From Artocarpus heterophyllus (taxonomy: Eukaryota; Streptophyta; Magnoliopsida; Rosales; Moraceae): a stretch of DNA of 64,000 bases. How positions within the stretch are numbered: position 1 is the stretch's first letter; each line of letters begins with the position of its first letter. The notes below the pieces were generated by a model that was not told the DNA's origin, did no database searches, and was given only the letters and a program-made list of their open reading frames with translations. Of the stretch, positions 39,301-51,453 are shown piece by piece. The translations under genes were made by a program, and so were the position numbers. The DNA is taken from the NCBI GenBank assembly GCA_025403435.1, contig CM046337.1:8247015-8311014 (forward strand). The letters are read 5' to 3'.

Positions 39301-40711
39301 TTAAGACCAAGAGGGATTCGAAAGGCGATGTGGAGAGGTATAATGTGCGTCTTGTTGCAAAGGACTTTATTCAAAAGAAAGGCATTGACTATAAAGAGAC
39401 TTTCTCTCCAGTTTCATCGAAAGACTCTTTTAGGATAATAATAGTATTAGTAGCACATTTTGACCTTGAGTTACATTAGATGGATGTAAAGACTGTGTTT
39501 ATCAATGGTGACATTGATGAGATGATTTTTATAATGCAGCCAAAAAACTGTGTCAGAAGACTCAAAGCAAATGGTTTGCAAACTGAAGAAATTCATCTAT
39601 GGGCTTAAGCGAGCTTCTCGTTAATGGTATTACAAATTTCATCAAGTTATAAGCTTGTTTGGTTTTGAGATGAATGCAGTTGATGATTGTATATACCACA
39701 AGTTCAGTAGGAGTAAGCATATTTTTTTAGTTTTATATGCCAATGACGTATTACTTGCCAGTAACAATATAGGCTTGTTGTACAAAATCAAGAGATTTCT
39801 AGCAAAAAAAATTTGAGATGAAAGATCTTGGGGACTACTCTTTTGTATTAGGCATACAGATACACTAGGATCGCTCTCGAGGTATACTTGAATTATCACA
39901 AAAGAGCTATATCGAGAAAGTACTTAAGAGATTTGGCATGTAAGATTGTAAACCAGGTGACACCCCTATTGCTAAGGGAGACAAGTTCAGTCTCAGTCGA
40001 TGCCCTAAAAATAATTTAAAGTTAAAGCGACGTAGAAGAATCCTTATGCATCAGTCGTGGGGAGTCTGATGTATACTCAGATTTATACACATTTGGATAT
40101 TGCGTACATTATTGGGATGCTAGGCAGGTATTTAAGTAATCCAAGAATAGATCATTGGACAGCAGCTAAACGAGTCATGCGGTATTTACAGAGAACAAAG
40201 GATTACATGCTCACATATAGAAAATTGGATCAGCTAGAGATCATTAGGTATTCTGATTCTGATTTTATTGGATGCGAAGACAGTCGGAGATCCATATCGG
40301 GCTATATCTACCTACTAGCTGGAAGAGCTATTTCCTAGAAGAGTGCTAAGCAGATACTAATAGCTTCTTCCACCATGGCAGCAAAGTTTATAGCATGTTA
40401 TGAGACATCCAACCATGGAATATGGCTACAAAATTTTGTCATTGGGCTGCAAATTGTGGATGAAATTGAAAGATCACTTAAGTTATTTTGTGACAATAAG
40501 CGCAGTGCTATATTATAACAACAACATGAGCTCAACAAAGTCGAAATACATAGACATCAAGTTCTTAGTTGTTAAAAAAAGAGTACAGAGTGATCAGGTG
40601 TCTATAGAGCATATTGAGACAAACTCTATGGTTGTGGATCCGCTTACTAAAGGATTACCACCCAAGGTCTTTCATGAGCACTACTACTCAAATGGGTGTT
40701 GTATCTCTTAA
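36357..40711 (+). pseudogene. Remnant copia gag-pol polyprotein
   Basis: Domains are visible in order across several frames. Gag: NGTNFK, then IMIVLGVMDLEFAL at about 36418-36459. Zinc knuckle: CFFCGGVRHKKTQC at about 37070-37111. Protease region: CCIDFGTITHIS, about 37201-37236. GAG-pre-integrase: HKRLGHISKQRIERL, about 37639. Integrase: ELIHTDICGPFPT, about 38157, and NGVVERRNRTL near 38487. Reverse transcriptase: KWIDAMNEEI to GCKWIFKTKR, 39193-39310, with the catalytic YVDD box read as YAND near 39736. RNase H: SDSDFIGCEDSRRSISGYI, about 40252. C-terminal: VDPLTKGLP. Multiple stops and frameshifts plus the altered active site mean no functional polymerase. Confidence 0.9.
37752..38101. 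mobile_element. Palindromic (head-to-head) tRNA-derived SINE-like element
   Basis: 350 bases forming an almost complete inverted repeat: 37752-37922 is the reverse complement of about 37931-38101 with few mismatches. Each arm, read outward from the centre, has a Pol III A-box-like TAGCTCAATTGG (37931-37942; left-arm equivalent 37911-37922 reversed) and, about 40 bases on, a B-box-like GGTTCGAACC (37983-37992; left-arm GGTTCGAATC at 37861-37870 reversed), as in tRNA-derived SINEs. It is flanked by GGAAA (37747-37751 and 38102-38106); removing one copy and the element restores the integrase frame CIKGKQTN of the host copia. Ends TGTGGCG...CGCCACA. A foldback DNA element that captured a tRNA-like segment is the alternative. 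Confidence 0.75.
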
Positions 40712-41147
40712 GGATATGTTATTTTAGTGGGAGTTTATATTTTGGATGCTTTTTAGTTGTAGACACATTTTATGGATGATTTATGGCTATTTTCTACAGA
40801 AATAAAGTTTATAGTTTATTTTCACTCTGAATATGTTTGATTTGATCTTACTAAAGCATAAGGTTGGACCAATAGGAAATAGGCATGTTAAGATCACATT
40901 GCATAAAATTTTCTTGCTACACATTCATACTTGATCCATGTCGTTCGTTATATTAATATACATGACCATTGATGGTTTAGTTACGTTACATGTAATAAAG
41001 ACCGCTTTGATCTTATATTAATATAATTAATGGACTGGATTGATTAGAGATGCTTTTGGTAATGATAACAAAATTTTGAGCTCCTAAGGTTATGTTATGA
41101 TATACAATTATGAAGTGTTTTGTATATATGTGGCCAAAGTGGGAGAT

Positions 41148-41584
41148 TATTGGATTTAATCCGTGTGGGCATACATATATATATAATATATAATTGTATA
41201 TTATAGGCTATCATAAGATTGAGCCTAAATAAAGTGATCTAATAAAGTATAACGTTTGGTTTTAAAGCATCTTATAAAGTATAGGCCCATTTATATGTAA
41301 AGATCTAAAAGCCTAATTTTTATTTTTATGATGGGCCAAAATAAAAATAAGTAAATTAAGACAGTTATAAATGGTTATGGTCTTTGAGTTATACGCATAA
41401 TTTTCTTTTCTGATATCCATCATTAGAAAAGAGAGAGAAGAAACCATATGTATTGACTTAGAAGGATCAAAAACTAAAAGATTCAAGGATTATATCTGTT
41501 CACATGGATTCAAGCATTCTTAATGAATTAACATGAGATTTTAAATTTGGTGATGGTTTTCATCTATAAAGTTTTCCTCTAACA
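41148..41584 (+). repeat. 3' LTR of the copia element
   Basis: Preceded by the purine tract AAAGTGGGAGA. Its first bases are TATTGG where the 5' LTR has TGTTGG, so the TG border is mutated. It ends CTAACA, directly followed by the target duplication. Confidence 0.92.
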
Positions 41585-41589
41585 TTTTA

Positions 41590-42512
41590 TGCTTTAGTTT
41601 TCAGTACATTTAGTAACATAATGCAGAATTTAATTAGTTACTAATTAAGACACTAGCAATTAGACATGCGATCACATCTGAAGCAATATTGAAATAGACA
41701 ATGTCGTCAAACCTATGCTAACGTTAGGCAAGAACGAAGAATTTATATTCTGGTTTCACTACAAATAGAAACTAAAAAAATAATGAAAATCATATTTTAG
41801 AGCATTACAAATTCCAAAATTTCAAAAGCATATTTCATACCATTTAAGCTTTGAGAGCACTTCTTGTATATAACACAAGCGTTCAAGATGCTCTTATATG
41901 GGTAACAATCTTTTTCTTTTAATGAAAGAGAAGTTCATAAATTTAGATTAAAAAATAATCAAAATTAAAAGTAAATGAGATGTCATCGCGCATTCATAGT
42001 CTCTATTATCTACCAAACCATAAAAATAATAATTATTATTTAATTTAGTTTAGGAAGTCTATTAGTGCTTCATAATGAAACTAGCACAACTAATCCTGGC
42101 GGTCCACTTCACCACACCCATAAACAAATCAGATGGTCGGTCACGCAAACGCAACACCAAATTGAGCACAGGGCCCCACTTTCCACAGCTAATAGGCGGA
42201 GATCAAAGTTGAAAGTCACATCAGACGTACACGTGGTACAGGGGAACAACCCGGAGGCTCGCCGAATTGGCTGTCCAGACAAGGACAGGTGGCAATAAAA
42301 AACACCCCCTCTTTGCTCTTTTTGTGCTTGAATTGCACCTTCTAACCGGATTGAAACCGGCTAATCCGGTCACTACCACACCGTTTTGACTTTGTCCTCG
42401 AGGACTCGTTATACATAACTGTCACTAACCAGTGCCAAAAACATCACATAGAACTCTTTGGCTTGTGTATAGAAGCCAAAAGCAAATTCCGAATTCTTCG
42501 CAAAAAAAAAAA
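41590..42512 (+). promoter_or_regulatory. Upstream region of TIP1;3-like gene
   Basis: 41585-41690 is the resumed duplicated block A2. Closer to the gene, a G-box/ABRE-like CACGTGG lies at 42230-42236 and a TATA-like TTATACATA near 42409-42417, about 100 bases before the start codon. The leader ends in an A-rich run just before the ATG. Confidence 0.4.
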
Positions 42513-44045
42513 ATGACGATTTCAAGAATCGCCATAGGAAACCCGGCCGAGATCGGCCAAGCCGATGCTCTCAAGGCGGCTGCCGCGGAGTTCTTCTCAA
42601 TGGTCATCTTCGTCTTCGCCGGTGAAGGCTCCGGCATGGCTTTCAGTAAGCACAAAAAAATTGATATTATTTTATAATTTTTCTTTCATTTTCTAAATTC
42701 AGAGAGATCAAGAAGTTTGATGTTTGAATATCTACGTAATTGGCAGACAAGCTGACGAACAATGGCGCATCAACACCGGAGGGGCTTATATCGGCGTCGT
42801 TGGCCCACGCTTTCGCACTTTTTGTGGCGGTGTCGGTTGGCGCCAACATCTCCGGCGGCCACGTCAACCCGGCCGTCACATTCGGTGCGTTCGTGGGAGG
42901 ACACATCACTCTCATCAGGAGTATCTTGTACTGGATCGCTCAGTTGCTTGGATCCGTCGTTGCTTGCTTGCTTCTCAAGATCGCCACCGGTGGATTGGTA
43001 AGGTTTTTTTTTTATTTTTTGAGGAATGGATTGGTAAGTTTTCCCTGCGAGACAAAATATCTAAATTCACGTAAATATATAACGTTGTTTAATGTATGTT
43101 AGTATTCCTGTATGCCATCCAGGTTCGTTCCAGTGATATTCTAGGTTGTGACCATTTTTTCGTTTTAAGTTTCTCGTTTTAGGGAAATTATGGTTGATTT
43201 TGAGTATTCACAATTAATCCTCCAAACTTAATAACTGATCATACAATCTTAATCTATCTCAAATTTTTGCCTCCATTTAAACATGACGGAAATAATGTTA
43301 ATATTTAACTCTTCATTTTGTTTATATCTTTAATAATATCATGTCATATTAATTAAATTTTTTTTAATCATAAATAGTATCGTGAAATTTTGATTGATTC
43401 ATCGATTTTATTGATGTGTCATGATTTTAGTGGAGAGATATGAAAGAATAAGAGATAGGAATTGGTTCCATGTAAACGACGTTATCAATTTACGCCACCT
43501 TGCGGTGGTTTAAAAATTTTAAAAATTAACTGTTAATATTAAAAGTTCATAGGACAATTTAGTGGACAAAGGTGCAAAAAATACATGACTATAGAGAGAG
43601 AATAAATCACGCATAACTAATCCCTTAACATTACAAATTTCTCAATAAAATAAAATATTTTGTCATGCAGGAAACATCCGCCTTCGCACTATCGGACGGT
43701 GTAGGAGCATGGAACGCCGTGGTGTTCGAGATTGTGATGACCTTTGGTCTCGTCTACACGGTGTACGCGACCGCAGTGGATCCAAAGAAGGGCAACATTG
43801 GCATATTAGCACCCATAGCTATTGGTTTCATTGTGGGTGCCAACATCTTGGCCGGTGGCGCCTTCGACGGGGCTTCCATGAACCCCGCTGTGTCGTTTGG
43901 GCCAGCAGTTGTCAGCTGGGCTTGGGCCAACCACTGGGTGTACTGGCTCGGCCCATTCGTCGGCGCAGCCATCGCGGCCCTTGTCTACGAGATCATCTTC
44001 ATTGGCCCAACCCCACACGAGCAACTCCCGACCACGGATTACTAA
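42513..44045 (+). CDS. TIP1-3: Tonoplast intrinsic protein, TIP1;3-like aquaporin
   Basis: Vacuolar-membrane water (and probably small solute, e.g. urea or H2O2) channel of the MIP family. Exons 42513-42645, 42747-42997 and 43671-44045 total 759 bases, giving 252 residues, normal for TIPs. Six membrane helices and both pore loops are intact: HVNPAVT (NPA at 85-87) and SMNPAVS (199-201). The selectivity filter by position is H65, I187, A196, V202, the His-Ile-Ala-Val set of the TIP1 group. The N-terminus [11 protein letters not shown] and C-terminus [10 protein letters not shown] also fit TIP1;3. Coding DNA is GC-rich against very AT-rich surroundings. TIP1;3 in Arabidopsis is pollen-expressed; expression here is not shown. 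Its 3' region recurs at 50331-50629 without the coding part. Confidence 0.95.
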
Positions 44046-44085
44046 GGAATTAAGAAATATTTGCGTCTTGTGTTGGATCGGAATT

Positions 44086-44380
44086 GTTCGGTTTGAAATT
44101 TTGAATTCCGTGGGGTTGCTTTTGTGGTGTTGTTTGTATTTGGTTGTTGTTAACTGTTGGTTCCTCTTGTGAATCTTGTCGTCGTTTTCTTTTTTTATGT
44201 TTCAATCTAATTACGATTTTTGAGAATTATTCCCTTTTTGTTGTCTCAGTTTAAAAAGTTCTTTTTCAAAAATTTTTTAGGCACAGTGAGTGAAGCACCT
44301 ACGTCACTAAAGAATTAATTAAAGGACCTGATATGGAAAAGAATAGAAAATGGTGGGCAAAAAAAATAATAAAAAATAAA
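44086..44380 (+). repeat. Duplicated block A3 (TIP1;3 3' region)
   Basis: Begins 41 bases after the stop codon and matches 50331-50629 (GGTTTGAATTCCGTGGGGTTGC style start, TTGTATTTGGTTGTTGTTAA, AGGCACAGTGAGTGAAGCAC). Confidence 0.88.
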
Positions 44381-45697
44381 TAAAGTACAGCGACAAAATG
44401 CAACAAAAAGGGGTAGCGCAATCTCGTAATGGCCGGTGGCTTTTGGTAACATGGGAGACTTTGGACCACTCCCTAAGGCGAATCAGAGAATTTGATATTC
44501 ATATATATACGAGAAAGAATTTTAAGTTTAATCTATATATAAACGTGGGAGAATAATAAACATAACGAATTAGTAATGTATTCTTCCCTCCGAAAAAGTA
44601 AGTAAAGAAAGAATTGGTTGGGAAGAAGACCTAGATAGTGTTTGAAAACATGATTCGAATAAAAGATTTAAATTAAAAATATTATAACAATTTAAAGTTT
44701 ATGAAAGAAAATGCTATAGTAAAATTAAACTTGAATCACAATTTTTTGCTTTTGACTATGGTTCCTAAAAAGACTCTAAAGCATTATTATGGTAATAATA
44801 GTAACAAATGATATAAAACAGAGTTATTACATGTGATAGAAAACCATATCCTAATCACAATTCTCAAAAATCATAGCCATTATTATTATCCCTTGAGTAT
44901 TTTCAATCAAACCTATAGTAGTTTCAGCCTATAATTGGCGTTCAGTTGCTATATCTATTATATTTTTTACGTCTGAATTTGTACTTGTACTCTTGTAATT
45001 TTTAATGCAATTTCCATTTTCAAACAATAAATAAATAAATACCGATTATGCCACCGTTCCTCATTAACACCCTTAGTTCTAAAAATTATATTTTGTAACC
45101 ACTATTTGTTTTTTATTTCAGCTATAACTTTGTCCTATTCTTATAGACTCGAGTGCTCTGACTAGGCCAACAACTTTATTTCATATGCAATAGGGTGAAT
45201 AAGCTGCCAGGTGAAATCTTTGACTAGGCCATGTGGGCTTGCAAATTTTTTATTTGCTTAAATTCGGTTTTATTTTTGATTCATTCCAGAATTTGAATAG
45301 TCCATGTGACTGTTGTTTTTTTAACATATTAGTGCATTAATCTGGATAGGAAAATGGGCATATCAAACCTGAAAACCTTTGAGTTTTTCTCATTATTTTG
45401 AAATTAATTTTGAATTGATTCTCATTATTTCACGGCTTTATAACACTCCTTCATGAGCCCATAAAAGGAAGCCATTCTCAACTCATTAGCATACATTCGG
45501 AAATTCTTCTACTCTCTAGGGTTGTTCTTAGGCTTGAGTTTTCCTTAGAGTTTCTAGGTGTTCTGGTGATATAGGAAAGGCACGGTTCATGTTCGTTAGT
45601 ACTTTTGGTGTCAAAGTTCTACTCAATTGTCGTTGTATTTTGGGAGATAAACGTTTAATGTAATCTTGAACATCCAGGCAGAAGACGAGTAGACACC
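44381..45697. other. Spacer up to the duplication junction
   Basis: AT-rich; a fragment of the hairpin MITE seen at 3046-3310 lies near 44640-44755. Near 45440 the sequence CTTTATAACACTCC, then CCCATAAAAGG, looks like a TATA region followed by a leader-like stretch (45516-45697) that runs into the RIBA3 fragment. No gene is supported; it may be a promoter or LTR remnant. Confidence 0.4.
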
Positions 45698-46585
45698 CAT
45701 TACATAGGAAAACAAGCGATACTTGGAAACAAAATGCACCAAGATTGGTCAAAACTATCGTTTTGATTTGCCAGGACCTTTAGCCAGTTTATTAATTCCA
45801 ATGTTACCAACGAAGACCAACCTGAAAGCTAAAGTTGAAATGATACATATGATCTATAGCAACAGAACAAGGAAGTTCTTTGTATGTCATACAAAGTTCT
45901 TTATTCCTTTTTTTCCCCCGCTTGTTAACAAATGTCTATGTTATTTTTTATGTTTAGAATTAAGCATGATTAGTAGAATTTTCCTTCAAAATATCCTCTA
46001 GGATTGTCAAAATGTCTGAGACTCTAAAAAGTTGCTATTGATTTTCATTATTAAAAAAACAATAAAAGAGCAAAACAAAAATACATGGTTTTAAGTCAAA
46101 AGCGATATCGAAATATGTAATAATAACTTCCTTCAATCGGATCCATATAATTTTACTTAAAAAAAAGGTGCTCCCCTAATTTTTTGCAAAAAAAATTCAT
46201 ACCAACTTACCAATTAATATTCTTATCAATACTATTTAGATTTTTCATGAATATAGCTTAGTACACGTAACACAAATGTAAAAAGATGTTGTATATTTCC
46301 TAGCATTACATATACATTTACTTGAACATATATTCATATTTTTATCCGAATACTCGTAGTCAAATACAAAATCATCAAAATTATAAGTTTGTAATACTAA
46401 CAAAATAATGATGGCCAATATTTATTATATTTTCATAAACGCTCCCAAATTAACTCGTTCATAGACATAAAATGAAATGAATTATGTTCAAAATTCACGA
46501 GTCTGTTAAGGCAAGATACATAGTTTAAAGGCCATATATCAAATAAATCTTTTTTTAAACTTCTATGTAGTGTGTTGTTGTTGTT

Positions 46586-46621
<36 letters not shown>

Positions 46622-46665
46622 AAAAGTGGATCATGTGAGGTGTTTTGCCCCACAGTCAAGAAAAG
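45698..46665 (+). pseudogene. Duplicated block B1: truncated RIBA3 exon 7 and 3' region
   Basis: Starts abruptly inside RIBA3 exon 7: GGAAAACAAGCGATACTTGG matches 8380-8399. The TRTKMGH-type C-terminus is changed by substitutions, but the stop-codon context CAACCTGAAAGCTAAAG and the 3' sequence (AACAGAACAAGGAAGTTC) are retained. The 1.08-kb segment at 9412-10492 is absent; a long poly-T run (about 46588-46617) stands there. No upstream exons, so it is not a gene. Confidence 0.88.
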
Positions 46666-46979
46666 TAGAACTATGGCTTTGTTTGGAAAGCTTATTAAAA
46701 AGGGTTAACGAGGCAATTGGCCTAATTACGTTTATTGAATTAAAATATGACTCTAATTTGTAAAAATTTTATAAATGTCTCATAATGATATCATTGAATT
46801 TATTTATATGTAATTATATAGTACAATATGTAATATCATTAAAATAATTACTATATCATTAAGAACATTTTTAAGATATTTTGAATATTGTGTTAGATTT
46901 TAATTTCATAACAATAATTTAGACATGTATTGTAATTTTTTCTATTATATTAAAAAAACAAAGTTGAGTTGTAAAAAGC
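46666..46979. other. AT-rich stretch between duplicated blocks B1 and B2
   Basis: About 310 bases with no match I could find to the corresponding part of copy A and no gene. Probably a deletion scar plus unrelated AT-rich DNA. Confidence 0.35.
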
Positions 46980-48057
46980 AAAAAATTGCTACAGTGTGAA
47001 GCTTTTATATACTATAATTTTTAAGTTCTAACTAATTTTTCAAACATACTCTATATAGCTAGAACTAAAACATTATATGATATAAAAGCTTTATACAAAT
47101 AGCAGTAATAAGTTCTAAAACGTTATCAAACAAAGCTGTTGTTTCAAGTGGATTGCTTGCGATGATTATATTATATTGATATTGATCATGTGTTTTTTTT
47201 TTTTTTTTTTTTTATGACAGTGAGCAGTTGGGAATATTGAATATCAAGTTGCAAAAATTTGACTTATTAATGGTTTCATCACTTGTATTCTCGAGCGTCA
47301 GGAAAACACATAATTGAATGATTAATCCATTGTTTTAGAAGTTTAAAACATCAATCTGATGCGATACATACATACATATATATATATATACACACACACA
47401 CATATATATATATAACGATGTATATATATATATATATATAACGATGTAATTAGTAATCATATTTGAAAATTATAAGCAGAATAGGGCATATCTCTCTACA
47501 GCTGCTATTCAAAGTACCATAAAAGGTTGATATCAATGAAAATTTTCTGAGATTTTATATCGAAAACGAAATATATAATTTAAGAACCAAGTTTATCACA
47601 CTTACATTATTAAAAAGGAAAATTTATACATACTGGGAATAGATATTGATACGTAATCACGATCACCACATATCAATTATGTTATTCGCATATTAAATGT
47701 GAATTCTAGTAAAGTTATTAACGTTAAACGTTTGCTCTTGAAATGCGATGAGCTCAGCCATGCCAATTTTTATGAAACAGATGGACCCCTTCAAGTGCCT
47801 GAAAACTATTTGAACTAACACGTTTCGACCGTGAAAAGAACAAGCCTTTTGGCCATTTACTTGGAAGGGTTTATAATTAATTTAAACCCTCTAATTTTGG
47901 TGTATAAAATGCTACTATATTATATTATGGAATTAAAAATTTGAAATGTTTTTAAATTGATTTTTCTTGCTTTAGTTTTCTGTACATTGCTTAATGCAGA
48001 ATTTAATTAGCTACTAATTAAGATGCTAACAATTAGACATGCTATCACATTTGAAGC
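46980..48057 (+). repeat. Duplicated block B2 (unoccupied copia site)
   Basis: Aligned with 32740-33870 and 41585-41690. Near 47950-47985 it reads TTTTAAATTGATTTTTCTTG followed by CTTTAGTTTTCTGTACATT with no retroelement, the pre-insertion arrangement of the copia locus. A TA/CA microsatellite (47378-47440) is expanded here, with ACGATGTA occurring twice. Confidence 0.85.
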
Positions 48058-48058
48058 T

Positions 48059-48339
48059 GTTGGGAATTTAGGACAAATCCAAATTCTCTTTCCAGGATCT
48101 ACTTGATGTGGAATAATAATTGAAAAATAACAACACAAAGATTTTACATGGAAAACCCCAAAATGAGTAAAAACCACTGCGTTATCTAAAGACAACTAGA
48201 AACACTCTCCACTATATGAAAATAATGGGTACACAACAAACTCTCAACTTTACAATAATTACTTGAGGTATACTCGTAACATAAGTCTCATGCTCACAAA
48301 GTGTGATAATCTCACTACTTTTCTCTCACACCCTCTAAG
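48059..48339. mobile_element. Possible LTR-type fragment
   Basis: Homology to block A2 stops at 48057, where TGTTGGGAATTTAGG begins, followed by ATTTTACATGGAAAACCCC and AAAAACCAC, phrases resembling plant copia LTRs. No second LTR or target duplication is seen. The next element inserted into its right side. Confidence 0.35.
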
Positions 48340-49025
48340 GGCCAGTTTGGCATTGCTGTGTTGTACTGTAGCTTCTGATGTGCTATGCTGTGAACCGGAA
48401 GCAGGTAATTGGTTGGTAATTTTTTTTTAAAGCTGCTGTGAGGACTAGAAATAGAATTATGGGTGCTTGGTAAACTATGTATAAAATTGTTGTTTAGATG
48501 CATAAAGACAAAAATAGACATATTTTACTAAGCATATTTATAGCTTTAGTTTTTATTAATTTCAATTAAATTCAAAAAAAATAAATCACTCTAATTCATA
48601 ACGTGGTATTAAGTATCCAAAAAAATTGGATATTTGATTTATTTGTTTTGATTTATTCATTTTTATTTGATTTATTTCTAATAGGATTTTTTTAAGTATT
48701 TCTATTAGCAAATTCATTTTTATTTGTAAGCGTTTTTCTAACATATTTGGTTTTCAGCAAAACATGTTATTTGATTTATTTCAATTTGCTAAAGAAAAAT
48801 GGATAGATTAGAAATTATGTGTTATTTCTAAGGTTATTCTAGTAATTTTTAATTATAAAAACAGAAGCTACTATAAAAAAGCAACCCTTGGGCTATTTCT
48901 CAACTTTTGCTGTTGAACAACAATTTTTAGAAGCAAGTTTTCAAAAGTAGTATTACCAAACAACCTAAAATACTATAGGTGGTTACAAAAGTTAAAAGCA
49001 ACCTCCAAAAATAATGCCAAACAAG
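48340..49025. mobile_element. hAT-like non-autonomous element
   Basis: About 690 bases flanked by CTCTAAG on both sides (48333-48339 and 49026-49032; the eighth base differs). Ends GGCCAGTTTGGCATTGCTG and, reversed, CTTGTTTGGCATTATTTTTG are inverted repeats sharing GTTTGGCATT. AT-rich, no coding capacity. Confidence 0.65.
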
Positions 49026-49032
49026 CTCTAAG

Positions 49033-50330
49033 CATAGTAACTCTTGATTACGGCTGCACAAAGATATCCACAAAGCGACTATGCACCAGTGCACGCTGCC
49101 CCCAACCCCCCTCTAGGCGGGAATATTTCAAAACCACTTTTTTGGCAGGCGACGCGGTTTCATTCTGTCATTTCTAATGGACAGTTACGGATTGAGTTTT
49201 ATTTATTTATATTTATATTTTTAAATGTTATATATGTATAATATAAATTTTTTAATTTTATAAAATTAATAAAAGTCCACGTTTGAATTTTAAATTTCCT
49301 TGCGATATGTAACTATTCTTTCAATTGCTGATTTCATGGAATCTCTTCAAGATTCTCTTTCCAATCTAAATTCATTCTCAAAATCATAAAATCTCTTATC
49401 TTCTTAGTAGCACAATATTTATACGTAACTCTCATTCAGACCTTTAAGTCATTCTATTTTATTTTTGATTTTCTTCTCCTTTGCCTTCCCTTAGTCCCTA
49501 CACCACCAACGTATCGCCTCAACCTCAACCTCAACCGTGGTTCGCACTTCTCACTCTTCAATCATAAGTGTCTGAAGTCTGAATCTTCTTCTTCTTTTTT
49601 TATGGTTTTTCATTAGCTTTTGTCTTATATGTTTTTCATTTCTTTATATTATGCAACGATAATTCCTTTTTTGTTTCCTCTTTACATAAGAATGAGATTT
49701 CAACTGATTGTTTGCATTGAGCCTTGAGATAATATGCATGATACAGCATGCGTTTTTTTTTTGTTCTGTCGCTTTGTTGGTTTTTTTTTTTTTTCAGTCT
49801 AGTTTTTCTTTTTCCATGATAATGAGATTTCAATTGACCATTTGTATTTGAGTCTTGAGATAACATGAACGATGCAACTTGTGTTTTTTTGTTCTGTATT
49901 TTTGTTTTTTTTAAATCTAGTTTTTTCTTTTTCCATTGAATTTTGTGTTTGAGATATCTATTGACTATTGCAAACGTTTTTTACTGTACCTTTTCTTTAG
50001 ACATTGGATGTGGAAATATATGGACATTTCTTTTATTTATTAAGAATTCTACGTGACGTTGGATTATATATTGTATTTAGTTTTTTTAATTGGTTGCATC
50101 AACAAAGTTGAGACTTTAGTAAAAGTTTCTAAAAAAGATATGACTAAAATATCAAACCCTAATATGCCGCCTAAATTGTCGGCCAAAAAATTTGCCCAAA
50201 CCATTTAAATTTTGGACAATTACGGTTTGGATATTTCTTAAACTGTCATAAAACAAAACCTCTCAAAACCGTCCAATAACCGCCCATGTCGTCCGCTTAC
50301 TCCCAACCACAGATCATCTTTGTGGGGTTT
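49033..50330. other. Spacer with a short tandem duplication
   Basis: No gene. About 49660-49800 is repeated at about 49801-49925 (AATGAGATTTCAA, TGAGATAA, GTTCTGT, TCTAGTTTTT, TTTTTCCAT), a diverged direct repeat of about 135 bases. Near 50165-50300 a stretch with ACCGTCC and CCGCCC resembles hAT subterminal sequence, but its ends are unclear. Confidence 0.4.
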
Positions 50331-50629
50331 GCTCGGTTTGAATTCCGTGGGGTTGCTGTTGTGGTGTTGTTTGTATTTGGTTGTTGTTAACTGTTGATTC
50401 ATCTTGTGAATCTTGTCGTCGTGTTCTTTGTTTATGTTTCATTAATCAATTTATGATCGTTGAGAATTATTCCCTTCTCTTTTTTTTTTTTTTTTTGTCT
50501 TGGTTTAAAAGGTTCTTTCATAAACATTTTTAGGCACAGTGAGTGAAGCACCTACTTCACCAAAATATAAAGTACGTGATATAGAAAAGGATGGAAAAAG
50601 ATGGGCCAAAAATAAAAATAAAAAATAAG
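50331..50629 (+). repeat. Duplicated block B3 (TIP1;3 3' region without the gene)
   Basis: Carries the 3' untranslated/downstream sequence of the aquaporin (GAATTCCGTGGGGTTGC, GGCACAGTGAGTGAAGCACC), but no aquaporin exon precedes it; homology begins abruptly at GCTCGGTTTG. Confidence 0.88.
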
Positions 50630-50799
50630 GGACAATCCATGTAAGTGTCTAATTATATGACTTTGAATCTAGAATTGTCCACGAACTATTTTAATTACAA
50701 AACCATCCACTATTTTACATATAAGGACCATTATAGCCTTGAATTTTAATAGGAAATAATTAACCTCCATATGATAAACTATTATATATGATTATATTT

Positions 50800-51422
50800 T
50801 CTTTATAGCCAAAATGAAATAAGATTGTAATTTTTTTTCATTATCATAATAAAACAAGTTTATAATTATAGTAATAATGATGATGAAATAAGATTATAAT
50901 CATAAAGATTTATAACTTAATGATTATGATTGCCTTCATTATTAATGTTGAACACACACTCACACACACACATGTATATATATAATCATCAATGATAAAA
51001 GTATTATGACTAGATCTTTATGATAATGAACTAGAACTATAATCATATTTATTATCATAAAGATTTGTAACTTTGTCTTCATTATTAATGTTGGATTATA
51101 TATATGTGTATATATATATATATATATGATGATTAATGACCAAAGTATAATGACTGCATTTTTTATATACATGATGATCAATGATCAAAGCATAATGACT
51201 GCATCTTTATGATAATAAACCAGAACTAAATTATTTTCATTATCTTCATTAATATTGGATTATGTATATATATATATGTATATACAAACACACACGTATG
51301 ATTAACAAACAAGAGCATAATGGTTGCATCTTTGTATTAATGAAATAGATTTATAAATTCAATCATTATCGTAATAAAATATGATTATAAATTCATGATT
51401 ATGAAAAATAAAATATAAATAT

Positions 51423-51453
<31 letters not shown>

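Larger units (their letters stand above)
33871..41584 (+). mobile_element. Ty1/copia LTR retrotransposon, decayed, with two nested insertions
   Basis: Complete in outline: 5' LTR 33871-34318, primer-binding-site remnant 34321-34333, gag-pol in copia order (protease, integrase, reverse transcriptase, RNase H), purine tract about 41136-41146 and 3' LTR 41148-41584. It is flanked by the 5-bp target duplication TTTTA (33866-33870 and 41585-41589). Block B2 shows the matching unoccupied site. The LTRs differ at many positions, and gag-pol is full of stops and frameshifts, so the copy is old and inactive. It also carries a hAT-like element (35642-36348) and a palindromic element (37752-38101). Confidence 0.93.

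Noticed and set aside
42724..43102. Long alternative frames across TIP1;3 exon 2, and minus-strand frames across exon 3
   Set aside because: Shadows of the GC-rich aquaporin exons; only one frame gives the NPA-containing protein.
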